From an uncultured Oscillospiraceae bacterium (GTDB lineage: Bacteria > Bacillota > Clostridia > Oscillospirales > Oscillospiraceae): DNA of 64,000 bases. Both the position numbers and the translations under genes were made by a program. The DNA lies in contig CAKTQV010000006.1 in the NCBI GenBank assembly GCA_934597255.1, positions 74,102-138,101 of the forward strand, written 5' to 3'. The notes beneath the pieces are model-generated. The model was not told the DNA's origin, did no database searches, and saw only the letters and a program-made list of their open reading frames with translations. Numbering within the stretch: position 1 is the first letter of the stretch; the number at the start of each line of letters is the position of its first letter. Shown here piece after piece: positions 41,235-49,130 of the stretch.

Positions 41235-42617
41235 ATGGACGAACGCAAGGAAAAGCTTTTTTACACCCAGAAAAACGGCTACGACGTGATGAGCGTTGAC
41301 GAGCGCCGTCTCTGCGAGGATTACTGCCGCGGCTATATGCGCTATCTCGACGCGGCGCGCACCGAACGCGAGGCCGTGCGCGAGGCGATCGCGCTGGCGC
41401 AGGCGGCGGGCTTTTCGGAGTTGGACGAGAGCATGAGCACGATCGCTCCGGGGCAGAAGGTCTATTACAACAACCGCGGCAAAAGCCTCCTGCTCGCCGT
41501 CGGCGGCAAAAAGCCCATGTCGGCCGGCTGCATCATCGGCGCGGCGCATGTGGACGCGCCCCGCCTCGATCTGAAGCAGCTCCCGCTGTACGAGGATTCG
41601 GAGCTGTGCTATTTCCGCACGCATTATTACGGCGGCATCAAGAAATATCAGTGGACGGCCATCCCGCTTGAGCTGCACGGCCGCGTGATGCTGGCCGACG
41701 GCAGCGCCGTGGACGTGATGATCGGCCGCGAGGCAGACGATCCCCAGTTCGTCATCACGGATCTGCTGCCGCATCTGGCCGCCGACCAGATGCAGAAGAA
41801 GATGTCCGAGGGCGTGCAGGGCGAAAAGCTCAATCTTCTCGTCGGCTCCATTCCCTACGCCGGCGAGGGCGACGACCGCGTGCGTCTGGCCGTGCTGAGC
41901 ATTCTCAACGAGAAATACGGGCTGACGGAGGCGGACTTCATCTCCGCGGAGCTGGAGGCCGTGCCGGCCTTCCCGGTGCGCGAGATCGGCGTGGACCGCT
42001 CCATGATCGGCGGCTACGGCCAGGACGACCGCGTGTGCGCCTATGCCGAGCTGGCCGCCATCCTTGAGCTGGAGGAGCCGGAATACACGGCCGTGTGCAT
42101 TCTGGCGGACAAGGAGGAGATCGGCTCCTACGGCGTCACGGGCATGACCAGCCAGGCGTTCGAGTGGTTCATGTCCCGCCTGTGCGGCGCGTCGTGCACG
42201 GTGGGCGACTGCTTCGCCAGAAGCCTCTGCATCTCCGCGGACGTGACCGCGGCCTATGACCCCCTGTACGCGGAGGTCTCCGAAAAGCGCAACAACGCCA
42301 AGCTCAACTATGGCGTCGCGTTCTGCAAGTTCACCGGCGCGCGCGGCAAATCCGGCGCGTCCGACGCCTCGGCCGAGCTGGTCGGCCGCGTCCGCCGCCT
42401 GTGCGACGAGGCGGGCGTCGTGTGGCAGATGTGCGAGATGGGCAAGGTCGATCAGGGCGGCGGCGGCACCGTGGCGCTGGATATGGCGCTGCGCAACATC
42501 GACACGCTCGACGCGGGCGTGCCCGTGCTGAGCATGCACGCGCCGTTTGAAACGACGGCGAAATTCGACTGCTACATGACCTACAAGGCCATGAAGGCCG
42601 CCTATCTGAGCAAATAA
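41235..42617 (+). CDS. M18-family aminopeptidase
   Basis: A 460-residue metallo-aminopeptidase (M18, aspartyl aminopeptidase/ApeA family), cytosolic and usually a dodecamer. Metal ligands are visible in order: His (GAAHVDAPR), Asp (GYGQDDRVCAY), the catalytic Glu pair (DKEEIGSYG), Asp (SADVTAAYDP) and His (SMHAPFE). It frees N-terminal residues from peptides, which fits a cell living on imported peptides and amino acids. The start is three bases after the fusion gene. Confidence 0.93.
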   Translation: MDERKEKLFYTQKNGYDVMSVDERRLCEDYCRGYMRYLDAARTEREAVREAIALAQAAGFSELDESMSTIAPGQKVYYNNRGKSLLLAVGGKKPMSAGCIIGAAHVDAPRLDLKQLPLYEDSELCYFRTHYYGGIKKYQWTAIPLELHGRVMLADGSAVDVMIGREADDPQFVITDLLPHLAADQMQKKMSEGVQGEKLNLLVGSIPYAGEGDDRVRLAVLSILNEKYGLTEADFISAELEAVPAFPVREIGVDRSMIGGYGQDDRVCAYAELAAILELEEPEYTAVCILADKEEIGSYGVTGMTSQAFEWFMSRLCGASCTVGDCFARSLCISADVTAAYDPLYAEVSEKRNNAKLNYGVAFCKFTGARGKSGASDASAELVGRVRRLCDEAGVVWQMCEMGKVDQGGGGTVALDMALRNIDTLDAGVPVLSMHAPFETTAKFDCYMTYKAMKAAYLSK

Positions 42618-42631
42618 GGTCGGGGATCGCC

Positions 42632-43927
42632 ATGACAAAGGAAGAACTTTACCGCTCAAAATTCATCACGGTGGACGAGGCGCTGTCCAAGATCAAAAGC
42701 CACGACACCATCTCCATCGGCTTTTTCGGCAACGAGCCGTATGCGATGCTGTCCAATCTCCACCGCATCGGCGACCGCGTGGAGGACGTGGTCGTGTGGA
42801 CGTGCAACCCGCAGACGGAGCACGAATTCATCCGCGACGATTCGCTTCTGGGCCATATCGACGTGATAAGCTGCTTTTACGGCGAGGCCGTGCGCGGCGA
42901 CCATAAAAAGGGCCATGTCACCTTCATGCCCAACAACCTCCATTCCATCTACGAAACGATCTTTGAAACGCGCAAGCCCAACGTTTTCATCGCCGCCACC
43001 ACGCCCATGGACAAATACGGCTATGTCGCCATATCCATGAGCCAGCAGGTGGAGCTGGAGGCGCTGGACGTGTGCGATCTGGTCATCTTTGAGGCCAATC
43101 CCAACATGCCCCACACGGGCGGGACGGTCCGCGTGCCGATCGAGAAGGTGGACTATTTCATCGACGTGGATTATCCCATCTCCAAATCCCCGGTGTACAA
43201 GCAGACGCCGGAGCAGCTCCGCATCGCGGAATACGCCGCCGATCTCATCCACGACGGCGACTGCATCCAGCTCGGCATCGGCGGCATGCCGGACGCCGTG
43301 GCGGAGCACCTGAAGGACCGGCACGATCTCGGGCTGTACACGGAGATGATCGGCTCGGCCATGGGCGATCTGATGGAGTGCGGGGCCGTGAATAACTCCA
43401 AAAAGAACTTTTACCGCAACCGCACCATCGGCGCGTTCATGTGGGGCAATCAGCATCTGTACGATTTTGCCGACGGCAATCCCATGATCGAGATACTGCC
43501 CATCCGCTACGTCAACGACCCGTTCAACATCGCCAAAAACAACAACATGGTCTCGCTCAATACGGCGCTGGAGATCGATCTGACGGGACAGGTCTGCTCC
43601 GAGACGATCGCCGGAAAGCAGTATTCCGGCACCGGCGGCGCGACGGACTTCGCCTACGGCGCGTATCACGCGCCCGGCGGCCGCAGCATCATCGCCCTGC
43701 AGTCCACGGCCAGAGGGGGGACGATATCCCGCATCCAGCCGCGGCTGACGCCGGGCAACGTCGTGTCCATCTCGCGCAACATCGTCGATTATGTCGTCAC
43801 GGAATTCGGCGTGGCGCGTCTGCGCGGCAAGACCGTGCTGCAGCGCGTGGACGAGCTTATCCGCGTGGCGCATCCCGACTTCCGGGAGGAGCTGCGGCGG
43901 CAGGCCAACGAGCTGCACATCTGGTAA
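42632..43927 (+). CDS. Acetyl-CoA hydrolase/CoA-transferase family protein
   Basis: A 431-residue class I CoA-transferase of the Cat1 / 4-hydroxybutyrate / butyryl-CoA:acetate type, forming a Glu-CoA thioester. The catalytic Glu is in GLYTEMIGSAMGDLME. The oxyanion Gly loop is GIGGMPDAVAEHL, and the C-terminal AYHAPGGRSIIALQSTA is typical. It moves CoA between acetate and another acid (butyrate, 4-hydroxybutyrate, crotonate or propionate); the exact acceptor cannot be told. It fits acetate kinase and thiolase nearby. The start is 14 bases after the aminopeptidase. Confidence 0.9.
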   Translation: MTKEELYRSKFITVDEALSKIKSHDTISIGFFGNEPYAMLSNLHRIGDRVEDVVVWTCNPQTEHEFIRDDSLLGHIDVISCFYGEAVRGDHKKGHVTFMPNNLHSIYETIFETRKPNVFIAATTPMDKYGYVAISMSQQVELEALDVCDLVIFEANPNMPHTGGTVRVPIEKVDYFIDVDYPISKSPVYKQTPEQLRIAEYAADLIHDGDCIQLGIGGMPDAVAEHLKDRHDLGLYTEMIGSAMGDLMECGAVNNSKKNFYRNRTIGAFMWGNQHLYDFADGNPMIEILPIRYVNDPFNIAKNNNMVSLNTALEIDLTGQVCSETIAGKQYSGTGGATDFAYGAYHAPGGRSIIALQSTARGGTISRIQPRLTPGNVVSISRNIVDYVVTEFGVARLRGKTVLQRVDELIRVAHPDFREELRRQANELHIW

Positions 43928-43944
43928 AAAAACGAAGAAATATG

Positions 43945-43987
43945 AAAAAGCGCCGGCCGACGGCATTGCATCGGCCGGCGCTTTTTT
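43945..43987 (+). terminator. Terminator of the tmcAL-to-CoA-transferase operon
   Basis: A 16-bp stem starting with five A (43945-43960) pairs with a right arm reaching the T run at 43987; loop of ten bases. Confidence 0.9.
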
Positions 43988-44042
43988 GTCCGGACGCCGG
44001 CGCGGACGGCGGGAGAACAGGAAACTGGGGAAAACAGGGGTC

Positions 44043-44100
44043 GGTTACAAAAAAAAGGCAGGCCGGAAGTGGTTACAATGTGGTTACAATGGTTGCAATG
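44043..44100 (+). promoter_or_regulatory. Four GGTTACAA-like boxes upstream of the wall-protein gene
   Basis: GGTTACAA starts at 44043, 44071 and 44082, and GGTTGCAA at 44091. The last three are spaced 11 and 9 bases, close to one helical turn, and the last box contains the -35 hexamer. They look like a tandem binding site for a regulator. Confidence 0.6.
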
Positions 44101-44121
44101 CGGGCCGCCATGCCCTATAAT
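44093..44121 (+). promoter_or_regulatory. Sigma-A promoter of the wall-protein gene
   Basis: TTGCAA, a 17-base spacer and a perfect TATAAT, 37 bases before the ATG. Confidence 0.8.
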
Positions 44122-44157
44122 CTCTAGATGGGGAATTGTATAAAAGGAGGAATTACC

Positions 44158-45234
44158 ATGCAAAAAATGGGCCTGAAAAAGTGGCTCAGCTTTGCTCTGC
44201 TCGCGCTTATGCTCGTTTCGTTGTTCCCTGCGGCGGCGCTGGCAGACGAGCCGGAAACAGAGGCGCTCGACGGGGCGAGCATGTCCTGGACGTGGACCGT
44301 GACGATCTTCGGCGGAAACTACTGCAAAAAAGACGGTACGGCGAGCAGCACCAACAAGTACACGGTCAACCGCCATCTGGACAACTCCGTCGACCACGTG
44401 ATCGGTTACCGCTTCGTGTGGAACGCCAGCGCCGGCGGCAGTAAGTACAACGGCGGCTGGCAGCTCGTGATGACCGTGGACGGGAAGGATGTTGAATCCA
44501 CGACCGCTTATATCTACACGAAGGATATGAGCACGGTCAGCGGGACCTGGACGGCGCCGGGAAGCTCCCATACGGGAAATTCCAGCCATCCGTTCAATAT
44601 TTATCTGAGCAACTATCCCGACGCGAATTACGCGAAGCCCACGCCGACGCCTGCTCCTACGCCGACGCCCGTGCCTGCTACGCCGACGCCTGTGCCCGCT
44701 ACGCCGACGCCGGAGCCCGCTACGCCGACGCCCGTGCCCGCTACGCCGACGCCTGTGCCCGCTACGCCGACGCCCGTGCCCGCTACGCCGACGCCCGTGC
44801 CTGCTACGCCGACGCCCGTGCCTGCTACGCCGACGCCCGTGCCTGCTACGCCGACACCGGAGCCCGCTACGCCGACACCGGAGCCCGCTACGCCGACGCC
44901 GGAGCCCGCTACGCCGACGCCGGAGCCCGCTACGCCGACGCCCGTGCCTGCTACGCCGACACCGGAGCCCGCTACGCCGACACCGGAGCCGGATCCTACG
45001 CCGACACCGAAGCCTGATCCCACGCCTACGGCGGAGCCTTCGCCTACGGCCAAGCCCTCGCCCTCCACGAACCCGGGCGGCGGTAATGGCGGCAATGGGA
45101 ACGGTAAGGGCAAGGGAACGCCCCAGACCGGCGACGAGAGCACGCTGTGCCTGTGGCTGAGCCTTGCGCTTATGTCCGCTGCGGCGATGAGCGGCACGGC
45201 CGTTTACATGCGCCGGAAAAAGGCCAGCAAATAA
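44158..45234 (+). CDS. Sortase-anchored surface protein with Pro/Thr repeats
   Basis: A 358-residue exported protein. The signal peptide ends near ALADEP. A unique domain of about 120 residues (WTWTVTIFGGNYCKKDGTAS to SNYPDANYAK) with one Cys follows; I recognise no family. Next come 15 tandem PATPTPV/E units, an Asp/Lys/Ser Pro-rich tail, and the C-terminal sorting signal TPQTGDE, a hydrophobic helix, and RRKKASK. A sortase would link Thr of the TPQTG to the wall. ATG at 44158 follows AAAAGGAGG by seven bases. The repeat section probably lifts the folded domain off the cell wall. Confidence 0.85.
   Translation: MQKMGLKKWLSFALLALMLVSLFPAAALADEPETEALDGASMSWTWTVTIFGGNYCKKDGTASSTNKYTVNRHLDNSVDHVIGYRFVWNASAGGSKYNGGWQLVMTVDGKDVESTTAYIYTKDMSTVSGTWTAPGSSHTGNSSHPFNIYLSNYPDANYAKPTPTPAPTPTPVPATPTPVPATPTPEPATPTPVPATPTPVPATPTPVPATPTPVPATPTPVPATPTPVPATPTPEPATPTPEPATPTPEPATPTPEPATPTPVPATPTPEPATPTPEPDPTPTPKPDPTPTAEPSPTAKPSPSTNPGGGNGGNGNGKGKGTPQTGDESTLCLWLSLALMSAAAMSGTAVYMRRKKASK
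44674..44988 (+). repeat. 15 tandem 21-bp repeats encoding PATPTPV/E
   Basis: Unit CCYGCTACGCCGACRCCBGWG encodes PATPTP followed by Val or Glu. Fifteen exact-length copies run without interruption, and Val/Glu units alternate in blocks, suggesting copy-number change by slippage or recombination. Confidence 0.9.
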
Positions 45235-45254
45235 AAACATAAGACCCCAGTAAA

Positions 45255-45284
45255 AAACGGCGGCGGGACATCCCGCCGCCGTTT
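45255..45284 (+). terminator. Hairpin after the wall-protein gene
   Basis: A GC-rich stem (45255-45267 with 45272-45284) with flanking A and T has a four-base loop but only a short T run. Confidence 0.6.
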
Positions 45285-45398
45285 CGTATGCCCGGAGAAG
45301 ACGCAAAGCCAAAGGCCCCCGCGGTGCGCGGCCTTTGAAAAATCGCGCCGGGACATTGCTTTTGGACGGCTCCGGGCGAAGCGGTCAGAACGCGCATG

Positions 45399-45429
45399 AA
45401 AAAGCCGCCGGCAGTCCGCCGGCGGCTTT
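45399..45429 (-). terminator. Terminator of the SPFH/NfeD genes
   Basis: A 12-bp stem (45401-45412 with 45418-45429) has a five-base loop and, on the minus strand, is followed by five T. It starts 11 bases after the SPFH stop codon. Confidence 0.8.
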
Positions 45430-45439
45430 GTGATCGGAT

Positions 45440-46351
45440 TTATTTCTTTTTGGGGGCGGGCGCTTCCGGCTCCGTGAGCGATTCCTTCAGCGCGGTGGCA
45501 AGACCGGCTAGCCCCTGTATTTCGCTGGGGATGATGATCTTGGTGGCGCGGCCGTTGGCGGCGGCGGCAAACGCCTCCAGCGCCTTGAGCTGCACGACCG
45601 GGTCGCTGGGTGCCGCCTCGTTGAGCAGCTTCAGACCCTCGGCCGTGGCGCGGTTGACGTCCAGAATGGCCTGCGCCTGACCCTCGGCCTCGAGTATCTG
45701 CGCCTGCTTCTTGGCGTCGGCGCGCAGGATGGCGGACTCTTTCTCGCCCTCGGCCTCCAGAATGGCGCTGCGCTTTTCGCCCTCGGCGCGCAGGATGGCT
45801 TCGCGGCGCTCGCGCTCGGCCTTCATCTGCTTTTCCATGGCGTTCTGAATCTCCTTGGGCGGCATGATGTTCTTCAGCTCCACGCGGTTGACCTTGATGC
45901 CCCAGGGGTCGGTGGCCACGTCGAGAATGTGCTGCATCTTGGCGTTGATCGTGTCGCGGCTGGTCAGCGATTCGTCCAGCTCCATTTCGCCGATGATGTT
46001 GCGCAGCGTCGTGGCCGTCAGATTCTCGATGGCGAGCATCGGATTTTCCACGCCGTAGGTGTACAGCTTCGGGTCGGTGATCTGGTAGTAGATGACCGTG
46101 TCGATCTGCATGGTGACGTTGTCCTTTGTGATAACGGGCTGGGGCGGGAAGTCCGCGACCTGCTCCTTGAGGGAAACGACCTTGGCCACGCGCTCAAGGA
46201 AGGGGATCTTGAGATGCAGGCCGACGGACCATGTCGCGCTGTAGGCGCCGAGCCGCTCGACGACGAACGCCTTGGCCTGCTGCACGACGCGGATGCAGCG
46301 GATGAACACAACGAGAACGAGGACGATGAGTACGATCAGAATAATGGGCAT
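45440..46351 (-). CDS. SPFH/band-7 family membrane protein
   Basis: A 303-residue protein with one N-terminal helix (ILIVLIVLVLVVFIRCI), an SPFH domain (RLGAYSATWSVGLHLKIPFLERV, then DNVTMQIDTVIYYQITDP), a Glu/Ala-rich coiled coil (ILRAEGEKRSAILEAEGE) and a Lys-rich tail. This is the stomatin/QmcA type that scaffolds membrane microdomains. It lies 18 bases after the NfeD gene, its known partner. Confidence 0.93.
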   Translation of the reverse strand: MPIILIVLIVLVLVVFIRCIRVVQQAKAFVVERLGAYSATWSVGLHLKIPFLERVAKVVSLKEQVADFPPQPVITKDNVTMQIDTVIYYQITDPKLYTYGVENPMLAIENLTATTLRNIIGEMELDESLTSRDTINAKMQHILDVATDPWGIKVNRVELKNIMPPKEIQNAMEKQMKAERERREAILRAEGEKRSAILEAEGEKESAILRADAKKQAQILEAEGQAQAILDVNRATAEGLKLLNEAAPSDPVVQLKALEAFAAAANGRATKIIIPSEIQGLAGLATALKESLTEPEAPAPKKK

Positions 46352-46369
46352 GGCTTCCTCCTTAAAAAA

Positions 46370-46810
46370 TTAATTGTGTACAGCGGCAGTGACCGGGGAG
46401 ACGACGAGCTTGACGCCCTGTATCGCCTCGACGCGGACGGTTTGACCGGCGGGGATGCTCTCGCCGCCGGCGCTTCTGGCGGACCAGGTCTTGCCGGCGA
46501 TGTACACGCTGCCGCGGTTGTTCAGCGCGTCGATGGCCTCCGTCACGGAGCACTCCTGTCCGATGAGCATGTCGGCGTTTGTGGGCTGGCCGCCGCGCCG
46601 GAGAAGATTTTTCAGCCGCGGGTACAAAAACACGAAGCAGGCGGCGGAAACGGCGAGGAACAGCACGGTTTGAAGCCACACGGCCGCGCCGCACAGCGCG
46701 GCGATCAGAGCCGCGACCGAACCGGCGCAGAACCAGATGGTCGTCATGGCCATGGAGATCGCTTCCAGCACGAGGAAGACGCCGGCGGCTATCGCCCAGA
46801 GCGTAATCAT
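46370..46810 (-). CDS. NfeD-family membrane protein
   Basis: A 146-residue protein with two to three membrane helices followed by an OB-fold NfeDC domain (LIGQECSVTEAIDALNNRGSVY to VRVEAIQGVKLVVSP). NfeD proteins pair with SPFH proteins, and that partner is the next gene. No ClpP-like protease domain is present, so this is the short form. Confidence 0.92.
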   Translation of the reverse strand: MITLWAIAAGVFLVLEAISMAMTTIWFCAGSVAALIAALCGAAVWLQTVLFLAVSAACFVFLYPRLKNLLRRGGQPTNADMLIGQECSVTEAIDALNNRGSVYIAGKTWSARSAGGESIPAGQTVRVEAIQGVKLVVSPVTAAVHN

Positions 46811-46885
46811 AGCAGATCACTTCCTTTCGCTAATAATATAACATAATGCAAGATAATAGGGAAGAAAAATTATTGGAAATGTCCA

Positions 46886-46914
46886 TTTACTTTTACGAAA
46901 TAAAGCTGTAAAAT
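46886..46914 (+). promoter_or_regulatory. Sigma-A promoter of yerC
   Basis: TTTACT, a 17-base spacer and TAAAAT, 28 bases before the start codon. Confidence 0.6.
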
Positions 46915-46942
46915 CATGCCGTGATGAAGAAGGAGGGGCATG

Positions 46943-47245
46943 ATGAATAAAATCAATCGCAAGCCTCGCAACGAAGAGATGTATAAGGCGATCCTCACGC
47001 TCCGGACCGTGGACGAATGTATGCGCTTTTTCGACGATCTGTGCACCATGACGGAGCTGCAGGCCATGGAGCAGCGCTACGAGGTGGCGACGCTTCTGGA
47101 GCAGGGTCTTATTTATAACGACATTCTGGAAAAAACCGGCGCGTCGAGCGCCACGATCAGCCGCGTGAACCGTTCGCTGCAGTACGGAAAAGACGGCTAT
47201 GCCGTGGTTTTTGAGCGGCTCGCAAAAGAAAACGAAAAAGGGTAA
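46943..47245 (+). CDS. yerC: YerC/YecD-family TrpR-like regulator
   Basis: A 100-residue protein of the TrpR/YerC/YecD family, helical with a helix-turn-helix near the end (ILEKTGASSATISRVNRSL). The conserved core is TVDECMRFFDDLCTMTELQAMEQRYEVA. The role is poorly known: a DNA-binding protein of the Trp repressor fold. AGGAGG lies six bases before the second ATG (46943) and only three before the first (46940), so the second is preferred. Confidence 0.9.
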   Translation: MNKINRKPRNEEMYKAILTLRTVDECMRFFDDLCTMTELQAMEQRYEVATLLEQGLIYNDILEKTGASSATISRVNRSLQYGKDGYAVVFERLAKENEKG

Positions 47246-47253
47246 AAAAACTC

Positions 47254-47282
47254 TTGACAAGTGCTCAAAGCTTTTGTATAAT
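47254..47282 (+). promoter_or_regulatory. Perfect consensus promoter of the tRNA cluster
   Basis: TTGACA, 17 bases, TATAAT with no mismatch, 30 bases before the first tRNA. Confidence 0.95.
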
Positions 47283-47312
47283 GGCAAAGCCGTCTGAGGG
47301 ACGGGGGCTTGT

Positions 47313-47389
47313 GGGAGCATAGCTCAGCTGGTTAGAGCACATGCCTTACAAGCATGGGGTCACAGGTTCGAGTCCTGTTGTTCCCACCA
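47313..47389 (+). tRNA. tRNA-Val (anticodon TAC)
   Basis: Cloverleaf with acceptor GGGAGCA/TGTTCCC, anticodon loop CTTACAA, T-loop TTCGAGT and encoded CCA. First gene of a five-tRNA unit. Confidence 0.96.
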
Positions 47390-47405
47390 AATTAATAAGG
47401 CATAT

Positions 47406-47482
47406 GGCCGAGTGGTTCAGTCGGTTAGAACGCCGGCCTGTCACGCCGGAGGTCGAGGGTTCAAGTCCCTTCTCGGTCGCCA
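47406..47482 (+). tRNA. tRNA-Asp (anticodon GTC)
   Basis: Acceptor GGCCGAG/CTCGGTC, anticodon loop CTGTCAC, encoded CCA. It is the substrate expected for GluQ encoded at 18179-19126. Confidence 0.96.
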
Positions 47483-47486
47483 TTAT

Positions 47487-47562
47487 GCGGGCGTAGCTCA
47501 TTTGGCAGAGCGCCACCTTGCCAAGGTGGAGGTAGCGAGTTCGAATCTCGTCGCCCGCTCCA
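47487..47562 (+). tRNA. tRNA-Gly (anticodon GCC)
   Basis: Acceptor GCGGGCG/CGCCCGC, anticodon loop TTGCCAA, T discriminator, encoded CCA. Confidence 0.96.
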
Positions 47563-47574
47563 TTTTTTTAATAA

Positions 47575-47650
<76 letters not shown>

Positions 47651-47725
47651 GGCGCCATAGCCAAGTGGTAAGGCAGGGGACTGCAAATCCCCGACGCCCC
47701 AGTTCAAATCTGGGTGGCGCCTCCA
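47651..47725 (+). tRNA. tRNA-Cys (anticodon GCA)
   Basis: Acceptor GGCGCCA/TGGCGCC, anticodon loop CTGCAAA, encoded CCA. Zero spacing from tRNA-Phe, so processing must cut at the CCA. Confidence 0.96.
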
Positions 47726-47729
47726 TTGC

Positions 47730-47762
47730 CGGAGCAAGCGGTTTCGCTTGCTCCGTTTTTTT
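47730..47762 (+). terminator. Terminator of the tRNA cluster
   Basis: A ten-base-pair stem (47731-47740 with 47745-47754) with GTTT loop is followed by G and seven T. Confidence 0.93.
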
Positions 47763-47839
47763 CGAAAAGTTCAGAAAAGCGTACTGGGATAACAGCAGCG
47801 GCAGGCGATCGCCTGCCGCTGCTGTGCGTCCGTATGGCA

Positions 47840-48391
47840 TTATTTCAGTTCTTCCTGATAGCGGGCGCGTTCGCCGCCGATGTAGCGCGGCCGGGTGCGC
47901 GCGCAGATGAGCGGCGCTTCGCCGATGGCCCTGAGGCTCAGACGCACGGGAACGGCGACCTCCCGCAGATGCATGCCGATCAGCGTTGCGCCTATGTCCA
48001 TGCCGGCTCTGGCGCGGATGTGCTCTACGGCGGCGGGGCGGTTCAGATGCTCCCACACGGTCGTGGCGAACGAGCCGCCGGCGTGCGCCCAGGGGCGGAC
48101 GTTGACCGGCTCATAGCCGAATTTTTCCGCGGCCTCGCTTTCGAGTATGAGCGCGCGGTTGAGATGCTCGCAGCATTGCGCCGCCAGATAGACGCCGCGG
48201 TCGGTCAGCACGGGGTACACGCCGTCGAACACGGCCTGCGCCGCTTCCATGCTGGAGCCCTTGCCGATGCGCTGGCCGACGATCTCGCTGGACGAGCAGC
48301 CGATCACAAACAGGTCTCCGGCGTTCAGCCCGGCGGCGTCCAGAAGCTCCGTGACGGCCTGACGCGCCTGTTTTGTTATTTCCTCATACAT
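47840..48391 (-). CDS. UPF0340 family protein (YwlG-like)
   Basis: A 183-residue protein of the UPF0340/TIGR01440 family, compact alpha/beta, conserved in Firmicutes but without known activity. Family marks are GCSSSEIVGQRIGKGSS, LTDRGVYLAAQCCEHLNRAL and the GMDIGATLIGMHL segment. It lies 16 bases downstream of an ECF transporter gene and is probably co-transcribed with it, which may hint at a link to vitamin uptake (inference). Confidence 0.9.
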   Translation of the reverse strand: MYEEITKQARQAVTELLDAAGLNAGDLFVIGCSSSEIVGQRIGKGSSMEAAQAVFDGVYPVLTDRGVYLAAQCCEHLNRALILESEAAEKFGYEPVNVRPWAHAGGSFATTVWEHLNRPAAVEHIRARAGMDIGATLIGMHLREVAVPVRLSLRAIGEAPLICARTRPRYIGGERARYQEELK

Positions 48392-48407
48392 ATTTTTTCC
48401 GCCTTTC

Positions 48408-48920
48408 TCAGCTGCAAAGTTTTCGGATGGAGGGGATGGCGTACAGTGCCTTGTAGCACAGAACGCTCACAACGGCCCCGGCGGCGCCCTGCAGGGCGTT
48501 GGCCGGGATGCTCCCGGCGGCGGCCAGACCGTAGCCGAGCAGCAGCGACTCATAGGCAAAATAGCCGAGCACCATCACAAGCTCACCCGCCACGGCGCCG
48601 ACGATGAGCCCGGCGGTCTTTCCGTGCATCGCGCGCAGCACCAGCGCCGCGCACAGCGCCATCAGCGCCTTGATGACAAGCGTTCCCGGCGCATAGACGG
48701 CGTAGCCGAGGATGATGTCCGCCAGCATCGTTCCGAGACCGCCGGCGGCCATGCCGTATACCGGCCCGAGCAGGAACGCGCCAAGGAGAACGAAGCCGTC
48801 GCCAAGGTTGATGTAGCCGTTCGTGGCCGGGATGGGGATGGATATGACCAGAGTCGCCACGCAGCTCAAAGCGGCAAACAGGGCGGCGAGAACGAGCCGG
48901 ATAAGATCATTATGTTTCAT
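48408..48920 (-). CDS. ECF transporter S component
   Basis: A 170-residue membrane protein with about six helices, the substrate-binding subunit of an energy-coupling factor vitamin transporter. It belongs to the ECF-ribofla_trS-like/DUF1393 group by NLGDGFVLLGAFLLGPVYG and GGLGTMLADIILGY. The ATPase and T units are elsewhere. Substrate not assigned. No riboswitch was recognised upstream. ATG at 48920 follows GGAGGG by six bases. Confidence 0.85.
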   Translation of the reverse strand: MKHNDLIRLVLAALFAALSCVATLVISIPIPATNGYINLGDGFVLLGAFLLGPVYGMAAGGLGTMLADIILGYAVYAPGTLVIKALMALCAALVLRAMHGKTAGLIVGAVAGELVMVLGYFAYESLLLGYGLAAAGSIPANALQGAAGAVVSVLCYKALYAIPSIRKLCS

Positions 48921-49060
48921 GGGAAGCCCTCCTGTCAATTTGTTTTTACTGTATTCCCATGTTTGGCTATATACAAGTATCAGTTTGAGATAGAATTATA
49001 TGACCAGATGGGGCTGCGGGCGTGTGCGCCGCATTCGACGAATTGCTTGAATTTGCGCTA

Positions 49061-49089
49061 TTTACAATTGCTGCGCTTCGTGCTACAAT
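49061..49089 (+). promoter_or_regulatory. Sigma-A promoter of the DUF308-like gene
   Basis: TTTACA, a 17-base spacer and TACAAT, 41 bases before the ATG. Confidence 0.75.
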
Positions 49090-49130
49090 TAACACACATC
49101 AAAATATATGTTTCGGAAAGGAAGCTCGCT

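Noticed and set aside
44674..44988. Regular repeats that could be taken for a CRISPR array
   Set aside because: Units are 21 bp, contiguous without spacers and in frame with a protein; no cas gene nearby.
44628..45197. Gly/Val-rich open frame on the minus strand over the Pro/Thr repeat
   Set aside because: It is the antisense reading of the 21-bp repeat and has no start context.
48921..49060. Riboswitch upstream of the ECF S component
   Set aside because: No conserved TPP, FMN, cobalamin or preQ1 core could be recognised in the minus-strand leader.
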